From: Chryseobacterium lathyri
Lineage (GTDB): Bacteria > Bacteroidota > Bacteroidia > Flavobacteriales > Weeksellaceae
DNA: 64,000 nucleotides
Direction: 5' to 3'
NCBI RefSeq assembly: GCF_030812195.1
Contig: NZ_JAUSSF010000001.1
Coordinates: 620,001 to 684,000, forward strand
Shown piece after piece: positions 36,945 to 46,269 of the stretch. Under the pieces are notes generated by a model. The model did no database searches and was not told where the DNA came from. It was given only the letters and a program-made list of their open reading frames with translations. The translations under genes were made by a program, and so were the position numbers. Numbering within the stretch: the stretch's first letter is position 1; every line of letters starts with the position of its first letter.

Positions 36945-37403
36945 ATGTACCAGACTCTTACATTTCTGCATTCCTTATTCCGGTGGGTGGTCTTATTAAG
37001 TCTTATTTATGCCGTATGGATGGCCTTTAAAGGATATTTTTATCATAAAACATTTACAAATAAAGAAGATTTGGTCAGACATTGGACGGCGACGATCGCT
37101 CACATTCAGCTGATTTTCGGAATCATTCTTTATACAAAAAGCCCAATTGTAAAGCATTTCTGGAATAACTTCGATGATGCCAAAGCTTCATTAGATCTTC
37201 TTTTCTTCGGGATGATCCACATCTTGCTTATGATCACGGCTATTGTTCTGATCACTGTCGGCTCTGCTTTAGCAAAACGGAAAGCTACGGACAGGGAAAA
37301 ATTCAGAACGATGCTCATCTGGTTCACGATTGCTCTGGCTGTTATTTTTATTGCTATTCCCTGGCCTTTTTCTCCTTTTGTCAGCAGACCTTATTTCAGA
37401 TAA
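36945..37403 (+). CDS. Small membrane protein, unknown function
   Basis: 152 residues from ATG 36945 (MYQTLTFLHSLFRW). The alternative ATG 36927 lies at the predicted transcription start. Four hydrophobic segments (about 8-26, 47-65, 86-108, 121-140) carry conserved-looking His residues (HSLFRW, HWTATIAHIQL, MIHILL) that could bind haem or metal. No known family was recognised. It is followed 2 bp later by a DUF3817 protein and is probably TetR-controlled. Confidence 0.8.
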   Translation: MYQTLTFLHSLFRWVVLLSLIYAVWMAFKGYFYHKTFTNKEDLVRHWTATIAHIQLIFGIILYTKSPIVKHFWNNFDDAKASLDLLFFGMIHILLMITAIVLITVGSALAKRKATDREKFRTMLIWFTIALAVIFIAIPWPFSPFVSRPYFR

Positions 37404-37405
37404 TT

Positions 37406-37708
37406 ATGATACATTTATTAAAAACAAAAATCGGACGCCTGAGAATCCTGGCTATTTTGGAAGGAATATCTCTGTTAACGTTAGTTTTCCTGGCAGTTCC
37501 TTTGAAATACTGGCTGGAAAACCCAGCTCTTGTGAAAATAATGGGGCCAGTACACGGAACTTTATTCCTGCTTTTCCTGTTCAATACTTTAAGTGTTGGA
37601 ATCGAACAGCAGTGGAAATTTAGGGAAACTACCTGGAAAGTCATTCTGGCGTGCTTTATTCCGTTCGGAACCTTTTATATTGATAACAAAATTCTGAGAA
37701 GGTTATAA
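37406..37708 (+). CDS. DUF3817 family membrane protein
   Basis: 100 residues with three hydrophobic segments. It shows the family features LRILAILEGISLLTLVF near the N-terminus, PVHGTLFLLFLF in the middle and IPFGTFYIDNKIL at the end. Function unknown; it is often next to small membrane or transport genes. It forms one unit with the preceding membrane protein (2-bp gap). Confidence 0.88.
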   Translation: MIHLLKTKIGRLRILAILEGISLLTLVFLAVPLKYWLENPALVKIMGPVHGTLFLLFLFNTLSVGIEQQWKFRETTWKVILACFIPFGTFYIDNKILRRL

Positions 37709-37754
37709 AAAGAGGCTTCAGAAATGTGCACAACGGCGGTGCATGGAGTGATCT

Positions 37755-38462
37755 TCAGGGATTATCCTTCATCCAGGGTACTTTCTGTTCAGAATGATGT
37801 TCCCTACTGATAATCTCTCTGTACAGTTCCGGTCTTCTTGCTTGAATATATCTGTTCCCTCCAGCCTGATCCAGCTTTTCAGGAGAAATGGTAACAGTTT
37901 CAAAGCTGTCATTGAACGAACGGCATTCCGCAATAATATCTCCAAACGGATCAATGATCATGGAACAACCATTTTTAAGCTGATCATCATCCATCCCGAT
38001 AGGATTTGAGAAAACCAGGTAAATTCCATTATCATAAGCTCTTGCCGGTAACCATTTCATCAGCCAGTCCCTTCCTTTCATCCCGTTGAATTCAAGACGG
38101 AGTGATGTAGGATCAGATTCCCTGTTCTGCCATAATTTTGGATCTACAAAACCTGCTCCCGGCCTTGTTGACGGTGTACACATGGTAACGTGCGGCATAA
38201 AAATAATATCTGCTCCCAAAAGTCTCGTTGCTCTTACATTTTCTATGATATTATTATCGTAACAGATAAGGATACCACATTTCCATCCGTGAATATTAAA
38301 AACACAGTATTCATTTCCGGGAGTCAGATGAAGGTTAATAAACGGATGAAGCTTTCTATATCTGGCTTTCAGTCCTGTTTTATCAACACAAACGTAAGCT
38401 TTGAAGATATGATCATTTTCATCTTTTTCGAAGAGTCCGGCGAGAATGGTAATATTATATTG
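37755..38462 (-). pseudogene. Nitrilase/carbon-nitrogen hydrolase lacking its N-terminus
   Basis: Reading on the minus strand, homology begins at ITILAGLFEKDEN (near 38455) and continues through ARYRKLHPF (catalytic Lys), GILICYDNN (catalytic Cys) and GADIIFMPHV to the stop at 37755. About 70-80 residues with the catalytic Glu are missing. In place of them the frame runs into the 3' end of an AraC gene and reaches a stop at 38481. A TTG at 38219 opens a 154-codon frame that cannot give an active enzyme. A single deletion that also removed the AraC 3' end explains both genes. Confidence 0.8.
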
Positions 38463-39202
38463 GTAAGTCCGGTATTGCTTTTAAAATCTTTGATCAAATG
38501 AGACTGATCGGTATAGCCTGCATCATAAGAAAGCCCGGCAATACTTTCTCTGTCGGTATTTTTCTTCATGAGATTGATAAAATGATGAAGGCGGATGATA
38601 TTTCCGTATTTTTTGGGAGTTAAGCCAATATAATTTTCAAATTTCCTTTCGAGATGCCGTTCAGAATATCCGGTGTACAGCTCCAGATCTTTTGAAGTTA
38701 CCGAGCCTTTATTTTTAAGCATCAGCTGCTGAACAGCTTTGATCAGCTCATAGTCAGAACTGCTGCTTCCGGAAAGGAATCCGGTGAAGAAATTATTCAG
38801 CTTAGTAATAATAAATTCAGGATTTTTCCCTGCCAAAAGATTGTCCTGAAAAGATAACAGTTCACTTTTTAAAACATCTTCTACTGAAATAATCCGGTCT
38901 TTAACTTCTTTTGCTGAAATTTTAAGAAGAACATTCAAGAAGTAAGGCTGAAAAACTACTGCAATCATGGAGAATGATCCTTTTACCACAAAATCTCTAT
39001 ATCCGGTAACTTGTCCATAAAAGAAGGAAGAAGGCACCCGGTCTTTTGGAGCGCCTGCATAAAAATCCTGACTGCCCGACAAGATCAGCCCGGTACTGCC
39101 ATCTGTAAACAACCTTAGCTTCTTACACTCATTTTCTGCATTTTCTAAAAAGATATAATGCCGGATATAGGATGATAAATGCTTGGGTGGCTTGATCTGC
39201 AT
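38369..39202 (-). CDS. AraC family regulator with a frame-shifted tail from a deletion fusion
   Basis: 277 codons. The first ~247 residues are a normal AraC protein: DUF6597-like sensor part and two HTH units ending in SHLIKDFKSNTGLT. After this residue (38462) the usual end of the AraC domain (SPKKFF-type) is missing and 30 unrelated residues follow, which are the nitrilase gene read in another frame. The second HTH is complete up to the last helix, so DNA binding may survive. The gene is divergent from the PPOX-like gene at 39351. Confidence 0.8.
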   Translation of the reverse strand: MQIKPPKHLSSYIRHYIFLENAENECKKLRLFTDGSTGLILSGSQDFYAGAPKDRVPSSFFYGQVTGYRDFVVKGSFSMIAVVFQPYFLNVLLKISAKEVKDRIISVEDVLKSELLSFQDNLLAGKNPEFIITKLNNFFTGFLSGSSSSDYELIKAVQQLMLKNKGSVTSKDLELYTGYSERHLERKFENYIGLTPKKYGNIIRLHHFINLMKKNTDRESIAGLSYDAGYTDQSHLIKDFKSNTGLTNIILPFSPDSSKKMKMIISSKLTFVLIKQD

Positions 39203-39284
39203 GATGCAAAGCTACATAGAATAAAAACATTTTTATTTATGACCTATAGAATTTTTTCAACCACTAATACCACAAAAAAGTGAT

Positions 39285-39333
39285 GTTTGGTCAGGTATTT
39301 GAATGTTTTAATGAACAAAATTCAATACCAAAC
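39285..39333. repeat. Interrupted inverted repeat upstream of the PPOX-like gene
   Basis: GTTTGGT (39285-39291) and TTGAAT (39299-39304) pair with ATTCAA (39320-39325) and ACCAAAC (39327-39333). It lies 18-66 bp before ATG 39351. It may be a hairpin in the leader or a regulator site; the divergent AraC gene is a candidate partner. Confidence 0.4.
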
Positions 39334-39350
39334 ACTAAAAATATAATATT

Positions 39351-39857
39351 ATGTCAACACAGAATTTAACCCACCTCGAAGCCATTAAAAAAATTAAAGA
39401 ACTGTCGGAAAAGGCAAGAATATGCATGTTCTGTACAGAGCTGGAAACCGTTCCTGTCAATTCCCGTCCCATGACCTTGCAGGAAACAGATGACAGCGGA
39501 AATTTATGGTTTATCAGCAGCGGAACAAGTAATAAAAATTTTGAAATAAAAGAAGACCGAAGAGTGCAGCTTTTTTTTATGAACAATAGCGATTCCCAGT
39601 ATCTTTCTGTTTATGGTGAAGCCTCTGTCTATAAGGATAAAGCCACCATTGAAGAAAAGTGGTCACCAATGGCCAGGGCATGGTTTGACGGAAAAGATGA
39701 TCCGGACGTAACGATTATCCGTGTAGAACCTAAAGAAACGTACTATTGGGATACAAAAGCAGGAAAACTTGTCAGCCTGTTCAACTTTGTAACCGCTGCA
39801 ATAACCGGCATTAAAACCAATAATTCTGACGGTGTGGAAGGAAACGCAATTGTTTAA
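39351..39857 (+). CDS. Pyridoxamine 5'-phosphate oxidase-like 'general stress protein 26' family
   Basis: 168 residues of the split-barrel flavin-binding fold: ARICMFCTELETVPVNSRPMT, GNLWFISSGTSNKNFEI and VRVEPKETYYWDTKAG (here IIRVEPKETYYWD). Members bind FMN or F420-like cofactors and are linked with stress, though few activities are known. It stands alone, divergent from the damaged AraC gene. Confidence 0.88.
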   Translation: MSTQNLTHLEAIKKIKELSEKARICMFCTELETVPVNSRPMTLQETDDSGNLWFISSGTSNKNFEIKEDRRVQLFFMNNSDSQYLSVYGEASVYKDKATIEEKWSPMARAWFDGKDDPDVTIIRVEPKETYYWDTKAGKLVSLFNFVTAAITGIKTNNSDGVEGNAIV

Positions 39858-40037
39858 AATAACAGTGATCACGGTTCCTTGAGTAAGTTTTTACAGCATA
39901 AAATATTTACAATAACTAATTTTAATTAATACTGATCTGAAAAATTACTGGTGGCAGAGGTATCTCAGCCACCAGTGTGTTTATATTTTTTCTATCCAGT
40001 GTTTCAAAATTGACATGCAGAACATGCCTGTTCGGTT

Positions 40038-41183
40038 CTACTCTACTTCAAAAACAGCCTGTATCTCCACAGAGGAATTCACAGGAATAGATGAAGCACC
40101 CAGAGTGGCCCTGGCATGTTTTCCTTTTTCTCCAAAAATTTCTACAGTAAGATCGGAAGCCACATTCATCAGGTCTGCGTGTTTTGTGTAATCATCTTTT
40201 GTATTGAAAATTCCTGTCAGCTGTACACATTGTTTTACCTTATTGAGATCGCCGCCTACGGCTTCTTTCAAAACAGCTATAACATTGAGCATTGTAGCTT
40301 TTGCAGCCTCTTTTACCTGCTGTTCATTAACGTCAACTCCTAATTTTCCGGGATTTAAAATCTTTCCTTCTTTCAAAGCGACCTGATTGATGAACACGAG
40401 ATTTCCCGAGCGTACAAATGGTTTATAATTTCCGGCAGGCTGTGGAACCTGTGGCAGAATAATATTTTTCTGCTTCAAAAGATCATCGAAATCCTGAGAT
40501 TTTTCTGAAATTGTTACTGATGTCTGTTTTTTAGAGAATGTACCTTTCAAAGCTAAGGCTGTTCTGGCAAAATTTCTTCCTTGGAGCTCAGCAAGCCCAC
40601 GTTCATCTTTAGTAGGTCGTTCTACATCTTTCAGTGATGCCATGCTTGTTATTCCCAAAACTGTATTTCCCTGTGGGATGGCTTTATTGATATCATCCGT
40701 TCCTCGGATTCCATTGGAAACCAGGACCATTCCATGAACTGTAAGACTGTTCCAGAAAGCCTGAAGTGCCAGTTCCTTTCCTGCTCCACTCCCAGCAGAC
40801 ATAAAAACGGTTGCCGGCATCCCTTCAAGCGTATGATTGGTCCATAAATTAACAGTTTTGGATAAAAACTCACTCATTCCCGTACTGATATTCCCAAAAT
40901 AAACAGGCGATCCAAAAGCAATTCCATCATAAGAAGGCAGTTCATCCACTGTTGCTACAGGAATGTTTGCCAGTTTGGGATTGGAAGATCCTTTAACCTG
41001 CTTGATTACTGCAGCCACATTTTTATTGCTTTCAATACCGGATGCTATTTCTTTGGCCAGTTCATAGGTTCCGCCGTTGTCCGAGTGAATAAGGACCAGT
41101 ATTTTAGCTTTAGTGTCTTGTGCCATGACCGTGGTGATTTTTAATAATAGAATTAATACAAAAACCGTACTTAGTTTTTTCAT
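40038..41183 (-). CDS. Exported flavodoxin/WrbA-like domain fused to a Rid (YjgF/UK114) domain
   Basis: 381 residues. A signal peptide (to MAQ, residue 22) is followed by a flavodoxin-like NAD(P)H-dependent oxidoreductase domain (LVLIHSDNGGTYELAKEI, FGSPVYFGNIS, MSAGSGAGKE; about 28-200), a linker (205-245) and a Rid domain from about 250 (VRSGNLVFINQVALKEG ... HARATLGASSIP, with the Arg that in RidA binds the carboxylate). Rid proteins usually deaminate reactive enamines in the cytoplasm; a secreted fusion with a flavin domain is unusual. It is divergent from an AraC gene with overlapping promoters. Confidence 0.85.
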   Translation of the reverse strand: MKKLSTVFVLILLLKITTVMAQDTKAKILVLIHSDNGGTYELAKEIASGIESNKNVAAVIKQVKGSSNPKLANIPVATVDELPSYDGIAFGSPVYFGNISTGMSEFLSKTVNLWTNHTLEGMPATVFMSAGSGAGKELALQAFWNSLTVHGMVLVSNGIRGTDDINKAIPQGNTVLGITSMASLKDVERPTKDERGLAELQGRNFARTALALKGTFSKKQTSVTISEKSQDFDDLLKQKNIILPQVPQPAGNYKPFVRSGNLVFINQVALKEGKILNPGKLGVDVNEQQVKEAAKATMLNVIAVLKEAVGGDLNKVKQCVQLTGIFNTKDDYTKHADLMNVASDLTVEIFGEKGKHARATLGASSIPVNSSVEIQAVFEVE

Positions 41184-41210
41184 TTTTTAATAGAATAAAT
41201 AATTACAATA

Positions 41211-41242
41211 CAAAATTAGTACTGTCGTTTTTATTAAATTTG
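41211..41242. promoter_or_regulatory. Divergent -7 elements between flavodoxin-Rid and AraC genes
   Basis: The minus strand has TAATTTTG (41218-41211) and the plus strand TAAATTTG (41235-41242), 17 bp apart. The spacer is 70 bp between start codons, so the two genes probably share control. Confidence 0.55.
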
Positions 41243-41253
41243 CCAAAAATTCT

Positions 41254-42060
41254 ATGCAGAACGACATCATAAAATGTGGTTTAACAGAACAAACGGACAG
41301 CCGATTTGTAGATACTATTGAAAAAGAAGCCTATGTCTGGTGCGAAAAAGGCTGGAAACATGATGACCATGACCATGCTCACCAGCGTGCCCAGCTTACT
41401 TTTGTGGAAGAAGGATATCAGTATTTTCATATAGACCAGAAGATCTATCTTGTGCCGCAATACCATGTGATCTGGATTCCTTCCGGAAAAGCGCACAGGA
41501 TAACTTCAGAAGCAAAAACGGTCAATTTAATGGTTTTTCTGTTTAAAACTGCTTTTGATGACGATTTTTATCAAAATGTTCACGTTTTTGCTGTTCCTGC
41601 TGTTTTGAAGGAAATGCTTTTATATGCTTCAAAATGGAATCAGCTGATCGAAGAAGATGAGGAACAGGATGTGTTTTTTAAGGCCATTTTAAGAAGTCTT
41701 TCCAATTTCTGCAAGGAAAACAGCTATCTTGAAATCCCTGTGCCATCGGATGCCCGTCTTATTCCGGTTTGTACTTCTATCAATTCAAATTTTAAATACA
41801 GTCTGAACACTGATGAACTGGCAGAAAAAGCACAGATGTCTGTAAGAAGCCTACAGAGGAATTTTAAGAATGAAACAGGAATTACCCTTCAGAAATACCT
41901 GCAGCTTGTCAGGGTATTAAAGAGCATAGAACTGATTGATACAGGACAGTATACTCTAAGCCAGATTGCCTATAAAGTGGGCTACCAAAGCTTGTCTGCC
42001 TTTACATCTTCTTATTATTCTATCATGAAAGCTAAACCCAAAGTGAAAAAATTAAGTTAA
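41254..42060 (+). CDS. AraC family regulator with cupin sensor
   Basis: 268 residues. An N-terminal cupin carries a metal-like cluster DHDHAHQRAQLTF and VIWIPSGKAHRI, typical of AraC proteins related to YdeC. The C-terminal double HTH (TDELAEKAQMSVRSLQRNFKNETG ... IAYKVGYQSLSAFTSSY) is complete. It is divergent from the exported flavodoxin-Rid gene and is its likely regulator. The 3' end overlaps the convergent DUF6766 gene by 4 bp. Confidence 0.9.
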   Translation: MQNDIIKCGLTEQTDSRFVDTIEKEAYVWCEKGWKHDDHDHAHQRAQLTFVEEGYQYFHIDQKIYLVPQYHVIWIPSGKAHRITSEAKTVNLMVFLFKTAFDDDFYQNVHVFAVPAVLKEMLLYASKWNQLIEEDEEQDVFFKAILRSLSNFCKENSYLEIPVPSDARLIPVCTSINSNFKYSLNTDELAEKAQMSVRSLQRNFKNETGITLQKYLQLVRVLKSIELIDTGQYTLSQIAYKVGYQSLSAFTSSYYSIMKAKPKVKKLS

Positions 42061-42713
42061 GGAGTTTCATCATAGGCCATATCTACAGGTTTGGATTCCG
42101 GTGATCCTTTTTCACGAAGCCAGATAGACAGGATGACTATGGAGGCAACTGCAAGAAATTCGCTCTGCCAGTTCTGAAAGGACTCAAACCAGAATCTGGA
42201 TTCTGATATATATTGTACTGCTGTAACGGGAGGCTTGCTTTTTATGGACTGTTCTTCATTGAAATCCTTCATACTTCCATAGAAATGCATCGCGAAGCTC
42301 AGAATAAATAAAACTGTAAAAGCTAAGGATAAGGAATGCTTATAAATACTCAGCCATATTCCTCCCTTTTTTACCGGCCACGGAGCGTTTGCATGGACTT
42401 TCGGTTCCCTGTCTACGTCTTCTTTTCCTTCCAGGGATTTTGATTCACTGGACCCTTTTTGCCTCAGGGAGACCGTGAGTACAACATACAGCATCATCTG
42501 TAGAAACTCACTTTCCCAGTTTTCGAAGGTAGCCTGTATAAAATGTCCGCTCCGGACATAGGCGCCCAAACTGAGCATCGAGCTTCCTTCTTCTGCAAGG
42601 TCTTTATTCAGCGTTTTCCAGCCTGTAAAAAACTGTCCTATAAGACTAAAAAGCATTAATACAAGTAAAACAATACTTAAACTGTTACGGTAAAAGAAAC
42701 TTTTTTTAGACAT
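42057..42713 (-). CDS. DUF6766 family membrane protein
   Basis: 218 residues. Four membrane segments arranged as an internal duplication: the half-repeats end in ENWESEFLQ...LRQKGSSESK and QNWQSEFLA...LREKGSPESK. Function unknown. It is the last gene of the catalase-CinA-SDR run, 65 bp after the SDR gene, and this association suggests stress or envelope protection. Confidence 0.85.
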   Translation of the reverse strand: MSKKSFFYRNSLSIVLLVLMLFSLIGQFFTGWKTLNKDLAEEGSSMLSLGAYVRSGHFIQATFENWESEFLQMMLYVVLTVSLRQKGSSESKSLEGKEDVDREPKVHANAPWPVKKGGIWLSIYKHSLSLAFTVLFILSFAMHFYGSMKDFNEEQSIKSKPPVTAVQYISESRFWFESFQNWQSEFLAVASIVILSIWLREKGSPESKPVDMAYDETP

Positions 42714-42778
42714 GATCTGGAGTTTAAAAATTAAAGATTCAAAATTTACAACCCAAAGCTGAATATTGCTGTAAGATT

Positions 42779-43525
42779 TTATCCGTTGACGATCAGACCG
42801 CCGTTCGGGTGAAGAACCTGTCCCGTAATCTGGGCGGCACCACTGCCGGCAAGGAATAAAAAGCTGGCTGCAACTTCTTCCGGAGTAGCATTTCTTTCAA
42901 AAGGGGGCTTGTTGGGATCTTCTTTTTCCTCTCCAAAGGTTTTTTGAGTAAGCGGCGTAGCAACCGGCCCCGGAGCAACAGCATTAATGCGGATGCCGTT
43001 TGGTTTTGCCTGTAGCGCCAGAGAGCGTGTGAAAGATACAATAGCACCTTTCGTAGCAGCATAGTCCAGAAGCTCGGGATGCCCCTGATAAGCCGCCGCA
43101 GAAGTAGTATTTATTACACTGCTTCCCTCTTTCAGGTAAGGAAAAACGACCTTTGTCAGTAGGATCATTCCTATAATATTGGAATCAAAGGTTTTTCTTA
43201 TATTTTTTTCTTTGAGCTCTTGTATGTTTTCTGCCGGGAACTGCACGCCTGCATTGTTGATGAGGATATCAATTCCTCCAAATGCGGAAACTACTTTCTT
43301 CGTGGTATCTTCACAAAAATCATAATCATTGATATCCCCTTTAAAAATGATGCATTTCCTGCCTAGTTTTTCAATTTCTCCTTTTGTTTTTTCTGCATCA
43401 TCATCATCTGCATAATAGATGATTGCAATATCAGCTCCTTCCTTTGCAAAAAGTAAAGCTGTTGCCTTACCAATCCCGCTGTCTGCACCAGTAATAAGAA
43501 CGGATTTATCTTTTAATTCCTCCAT
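42779..43525 (-). CDS. Short-chain dehydrogenase/reductase (SDR)
   Basis: 248 residues: TGADSGIGKATALLF (NAD(P)-binding), NNAGVQ, active-site Ser in INTTSAAAYQ, and YAATK, followed by the PG motif NAVAPGPVATPL. It belongs to the YhdF/YgfF-type, glucose-dehydrogenase-like branch that goes with general stress genes. It starts 7 bp after the CinA-like gene. Confidence 0.9.
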   Translation of the reverse strand: MEELKDKSVLITGADSGIGKATALLFAKEGADIAIIYYADDDDAEKTKGEIEKLGRKCIIFKGDINDYDFCEDTTKKVVSAFGGIDILINNAGVQFPAENIQELKEKNIRKTFDSNIIGMILLTKVVFPYLKEGSSVINTTSAAAYQGHPELLDYAATKGAIVSFTRSLALQAKPNGIRINAVAPGPVATPLTQKTFGEEKEDPNKPPFERNATPEEVAASFLFLAGSGAAQITGQVLHPNGGLIVNG

Positions 43526-43532
43526 CTGAAAA

Positions 43533-44033
43533 TTACTTTAAAATTAGAAGTTGGTTAATTTCGCTTTTAAAACATCCCAAAATAAATTCTGTATAATATA
43601 ACTGTGCATTCAGAGCCTGGGTTTTAGGATGGAGTTCCAGCTTTTTGGTAAGAACGATCTCACCTTTATAAGAAAAGGCAAAGTAAGCAAAGATCTTATA
43701 AGCTGAGTTTCTGATCGGCGTACAGTAGCCCGTTGTTGCAATTGACCAGTCAGATTCAAATAACTTTGCAACATTAAGGGCCATGGTCCGTGCAATATTT
43801 TCTGATACACAGTCGCATTCTTCAGCTTCCTGCCTGTCTACATTCAGTAGTTTTACTTTCTGAGGCAACGTATAGGCTGTCATACCACCTTTGTAAATCA
43901 GGGAGGCATTCGGCATCTGCGAAAAAGCCAGCTGCAGACATCCTGATGTAACGCTTTCTGCAATTGAAATTGTTTCGTCTGCAGTCATGAGGGACTGGCT
44001 TATATATTCTAAAAGGTTTTTTTGAAATTCCAT
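43533..44033 (-). CDS. CinA C-terminal family protein (PncC-like nicotinamide-nucleotide amidase)
   Basis: 166 residues, single CinA C-terminal domain: ISIAESVTSGCLQLAFSQMP with the catalytic Ser/Glu region, and IYKGGMTAY. The family deamidates NMN to recycle NAD. Some residues differ from PncC (TGYCTPIRN in place of TGIAGP), so activity is uncertain. Its position between catalase and SDR repeats a common Bacteroidota stress arrangement. Confidence 0.82.
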   Translation of the reverse strand: MEFQKNLLEYISQSLMTADETISIAESVTSGCLQLAFSQMPNASLIYKGGMTAYTLPQKVKLLNVDRQEAEECDCVSENIARTMALNVAKLFESDWSIATTGYCTPIRNSAYKIFAYFAFSYKGEIVLTKKLELHPKTQALNAQLYYTEFILGCFKSEINQLLILK

Positions 44034-44074
44034 AATTTTAAATATTTAGTGGGGTGAAGGTGTGTTGTATAGGT

Positions 44075-46210
44075 CTACATATTTCTTTCCATTTCAAGAT
44101 CCCAGACCCTATGCCCGGCTATTGCTGTAATAAACTGTTCGTCAGAACCACCGTCTTTAGAAATAATTACAGCAGGATCTTCATGTTTTTTCATGGCTAT
44201 ATTACTGCTCATATACAGTTCTTCTGTGCCTGCCCCGAAATAAATGGCCTTACAATGCTTATAGGCTTCATTGATGAAACGAAGAGTAAGGTGTCTGTTC
44301 TCAGGAGCCATCAGTTCTGCTGCTGATTTTTCTCCGGCACCGATGTACAAAGCATCAAAGCAGACACTGGCTGTACTTGTAAGAGAGTGTTTTGGAATTA
44401 ATGGTTTGTTATCGATGGTTATAACAGGAGCTAAACTCGGTGCAATAATTTCTGTTTTTGCGCCTTTATTTTCAAGTTTGGTTTTAAGATCGGTAAGAGC
44501 TGCTCCATCTGCACCATTGCTAATAATAAACCCGATCTTTCTGCTTTTGATAGTGTCCTTAACAGTATCTTTCATGCTTAGTGCCTGGGATATTTTCGTC
44601 TTTGGCTCTTTTTCCTCACTCTGAAGGTCTGCAATATTAGCATCAGCAGGAATGCTTTGGTTAGGCTGGTCCAATTTTTTAACTGTCACGCCCAATTTTT
44701 CAGCTACTGTTTGGGCAAGGTTATTATCAATAAAATTTAGCTGTCCTACCACTCTTTCTCTGATCTTCGGTATTGTTACCTTCGAAAGTTCAAAAACAAG
44801 GGCGTTCTGAAGATGGGTTTGTTCGGGAACCGACTGGCTGTTATAGAATAATTTTGCCTGTGAATAATGATCAACAAAGCTCTGGCTTCTTTTTCTTACT
44901 TTTTCACCCGAAACTCTTTCCTGGTGGGAAGTAAATCCTCCTTCTGACATCATGGCCTGGAAAGGACATCCGCCTCCGATGGAATTGGGCTCATAGCTTA
45001 CTTTTCCTTTGGCAATCTGCTGTCTCATGTGCCCGTCACGCTGGTTATTATGGACTGTATTGATGGATCTGTTGATTGGTATTTCATGAAAGTTGGGCGA
45101 TCCTAATCTTGATAACTGGGTATCGGTATATGAAAATAATCTTCCCTGAAGCAAAGGATCATTACTGAAATCTATTCCGGGAACCAAATGTCCCGGATGG
45201 AATGCTACCTGTTCTGTTTCTGCAAAAAAGTTATCCGGATTTTTATTGAGGGTTAAAGTTCCTATAATTTCTACGGGAACTTCTTCTTCAGGAACCAGCT
45301 TTGTAGGGTCCAGAAGGTCGAAATCAAATTGATGCTCGTTCTCTTCAGGAATCAGCTGTACGCCGAAATCCCATTCCGGATAAGCGCCGTTTTCAATGGC
45401 TTCCCATAAATCTCTTTTATGGAAATCAGGATCTACCCCGGAGATTCTCTGAGCCTCATCCCAGGCCACAGAATGTACTCCCAGCTTGGGTTTAAAATGG
45501 AATTTAACGAAATGAGCCTTTCCTTCTTCATTGATAAATTTAAAGGAATGAACCCCAAAACCTTCCATCATTCTTAAACTTCTCGGGATGGCCCTGTCGC
45601 TCATGAGCCACATGATCATGTGCATGCTTTCCGGCATCAGCGAAATGAAATCCCAAAATGTATCATGGGCAGAAGCGGCCTGTGGAATCTCATTATCCGG
45701 CTCCGGTTTCACAGCATGAACCAGATCAGGGAATTTAATGGCATCCTGGATGAAAAAAACAGGCATATTATTCGCTACAAGGTCATAATTTCCCTCTTCT
45801 GTATAAAATTTTATGGCAAAACCTCTTACATCTCTCGCCAGGTCGGTACTTCCTTTACTTCCAGCCACGGTTGAAAATCTTACAAAAACAGGGGTTTCCA
45901 ATCCTACTTCTGATAAAAACTTAGCCTTGGTGTAAGCGCGAAGACTTTTGTTCAGTTTAAAAATACCATGTGCTCCCGAACCTCTTGCATGAACAATTCT
46001 TTCGGGAATTCTTTCATGATCGAAATGGGTTATTTTCTCTCTTAGAATAAAGTCTTCCAACAAAGTAGGTCCTCTCTCTCCGGATTTTAACGAATCTTGG
46101 TTATTATTGATTTTTATCCCCTGGTTGGTGGTCAGTTTTTTGTTTTCATTAGAAGTACTGTGTGCTTCCAGCTGGTCTAACTTTTTGTTGTTTTGGGTCT
46201 CATTTTTCAT
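44075..46210 (-). CDS. katE: Large-subunit catalase (HPII/KatE type)
   Basis: 711 residues. The catalytic His lies in [14 protein letters not shown], Asn in [15 protein letters not shown] and the haem-ligand Tyr in [14 protein letters not shown]-terminal flavodoxin-like domain (about 560-711, [17 protein letters not shown]) makes it the large type, like E. coli HPII. The first 50 residues are polar and disordered. It lies 59 bp after two small unknown genes and is followed by CinA, SDR and DUF6766 on the same strand. Confidence 0.94.
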   Translation of the reverse strand: MKNETQNNKKLDQLEAHSTSNENKKLTTNQGIKINNNQDSLKSGERGPTLLEDFILREKITHFDHERIPERIVHARGSGAHGIFKLNKSLRAYTKAKFLSEVGLETPVFVRFSTVAGSKGSTDLARDVRGFAIKFYTEEGNYDLVANNMPVFFIQDAIKFPDLVHAVKPEPDNEIPQAASAHDTFWDFISLMPESMHMIMWLMSDRAIPRSLRMMEGFGVHSFKFINEEGKAHFVKFHFKPKLGVHSVAWDEAQRISGVDPDFHKRDLWEAIENGAYPEWDFGVQLIPEENEHQFDFDLLDPTKLVPEEEVPVEIIGTLTLNKNPDNFFAETEQVAFHPGHLVPGIDFSNDPLLQGRLFSYTDTQLSRLGSPNFHEIPINRSINTVHNNQRDGHMRQQIAKGKVSYEPNSIGGGCPFQAMMSEGGFTSHQERVSGEKVRKRSQSFVDHYSQAKLFYNSQSVPEQTHLQNALVFELSKVTIPKIRERVVGQLNFIDNNLAQTVAEKLGVTVKKLDQPNQSIPADANIADLQSEEKEPKTKISQALSMKDTVKDTIKSRKIGFIISNGADGAALTDLKTKLENKGAKTEIIAPSLAPVITIDNKPLIPKHSLTSTASVCFDALYIGAGEKSAAELMAPENRHLTLRFINEAYKHCKAIYFGAGTEELYMSSNIAMKKHEDPAVIISKDGGSDEQFITAIAGHRVWDLEMERNM

Positions 46211-46269
46211 ATCGATAAATCTTAATGTGGTGTGAAGGTTAAAAAGTCAAACTAAAATCTTTTACAGAA

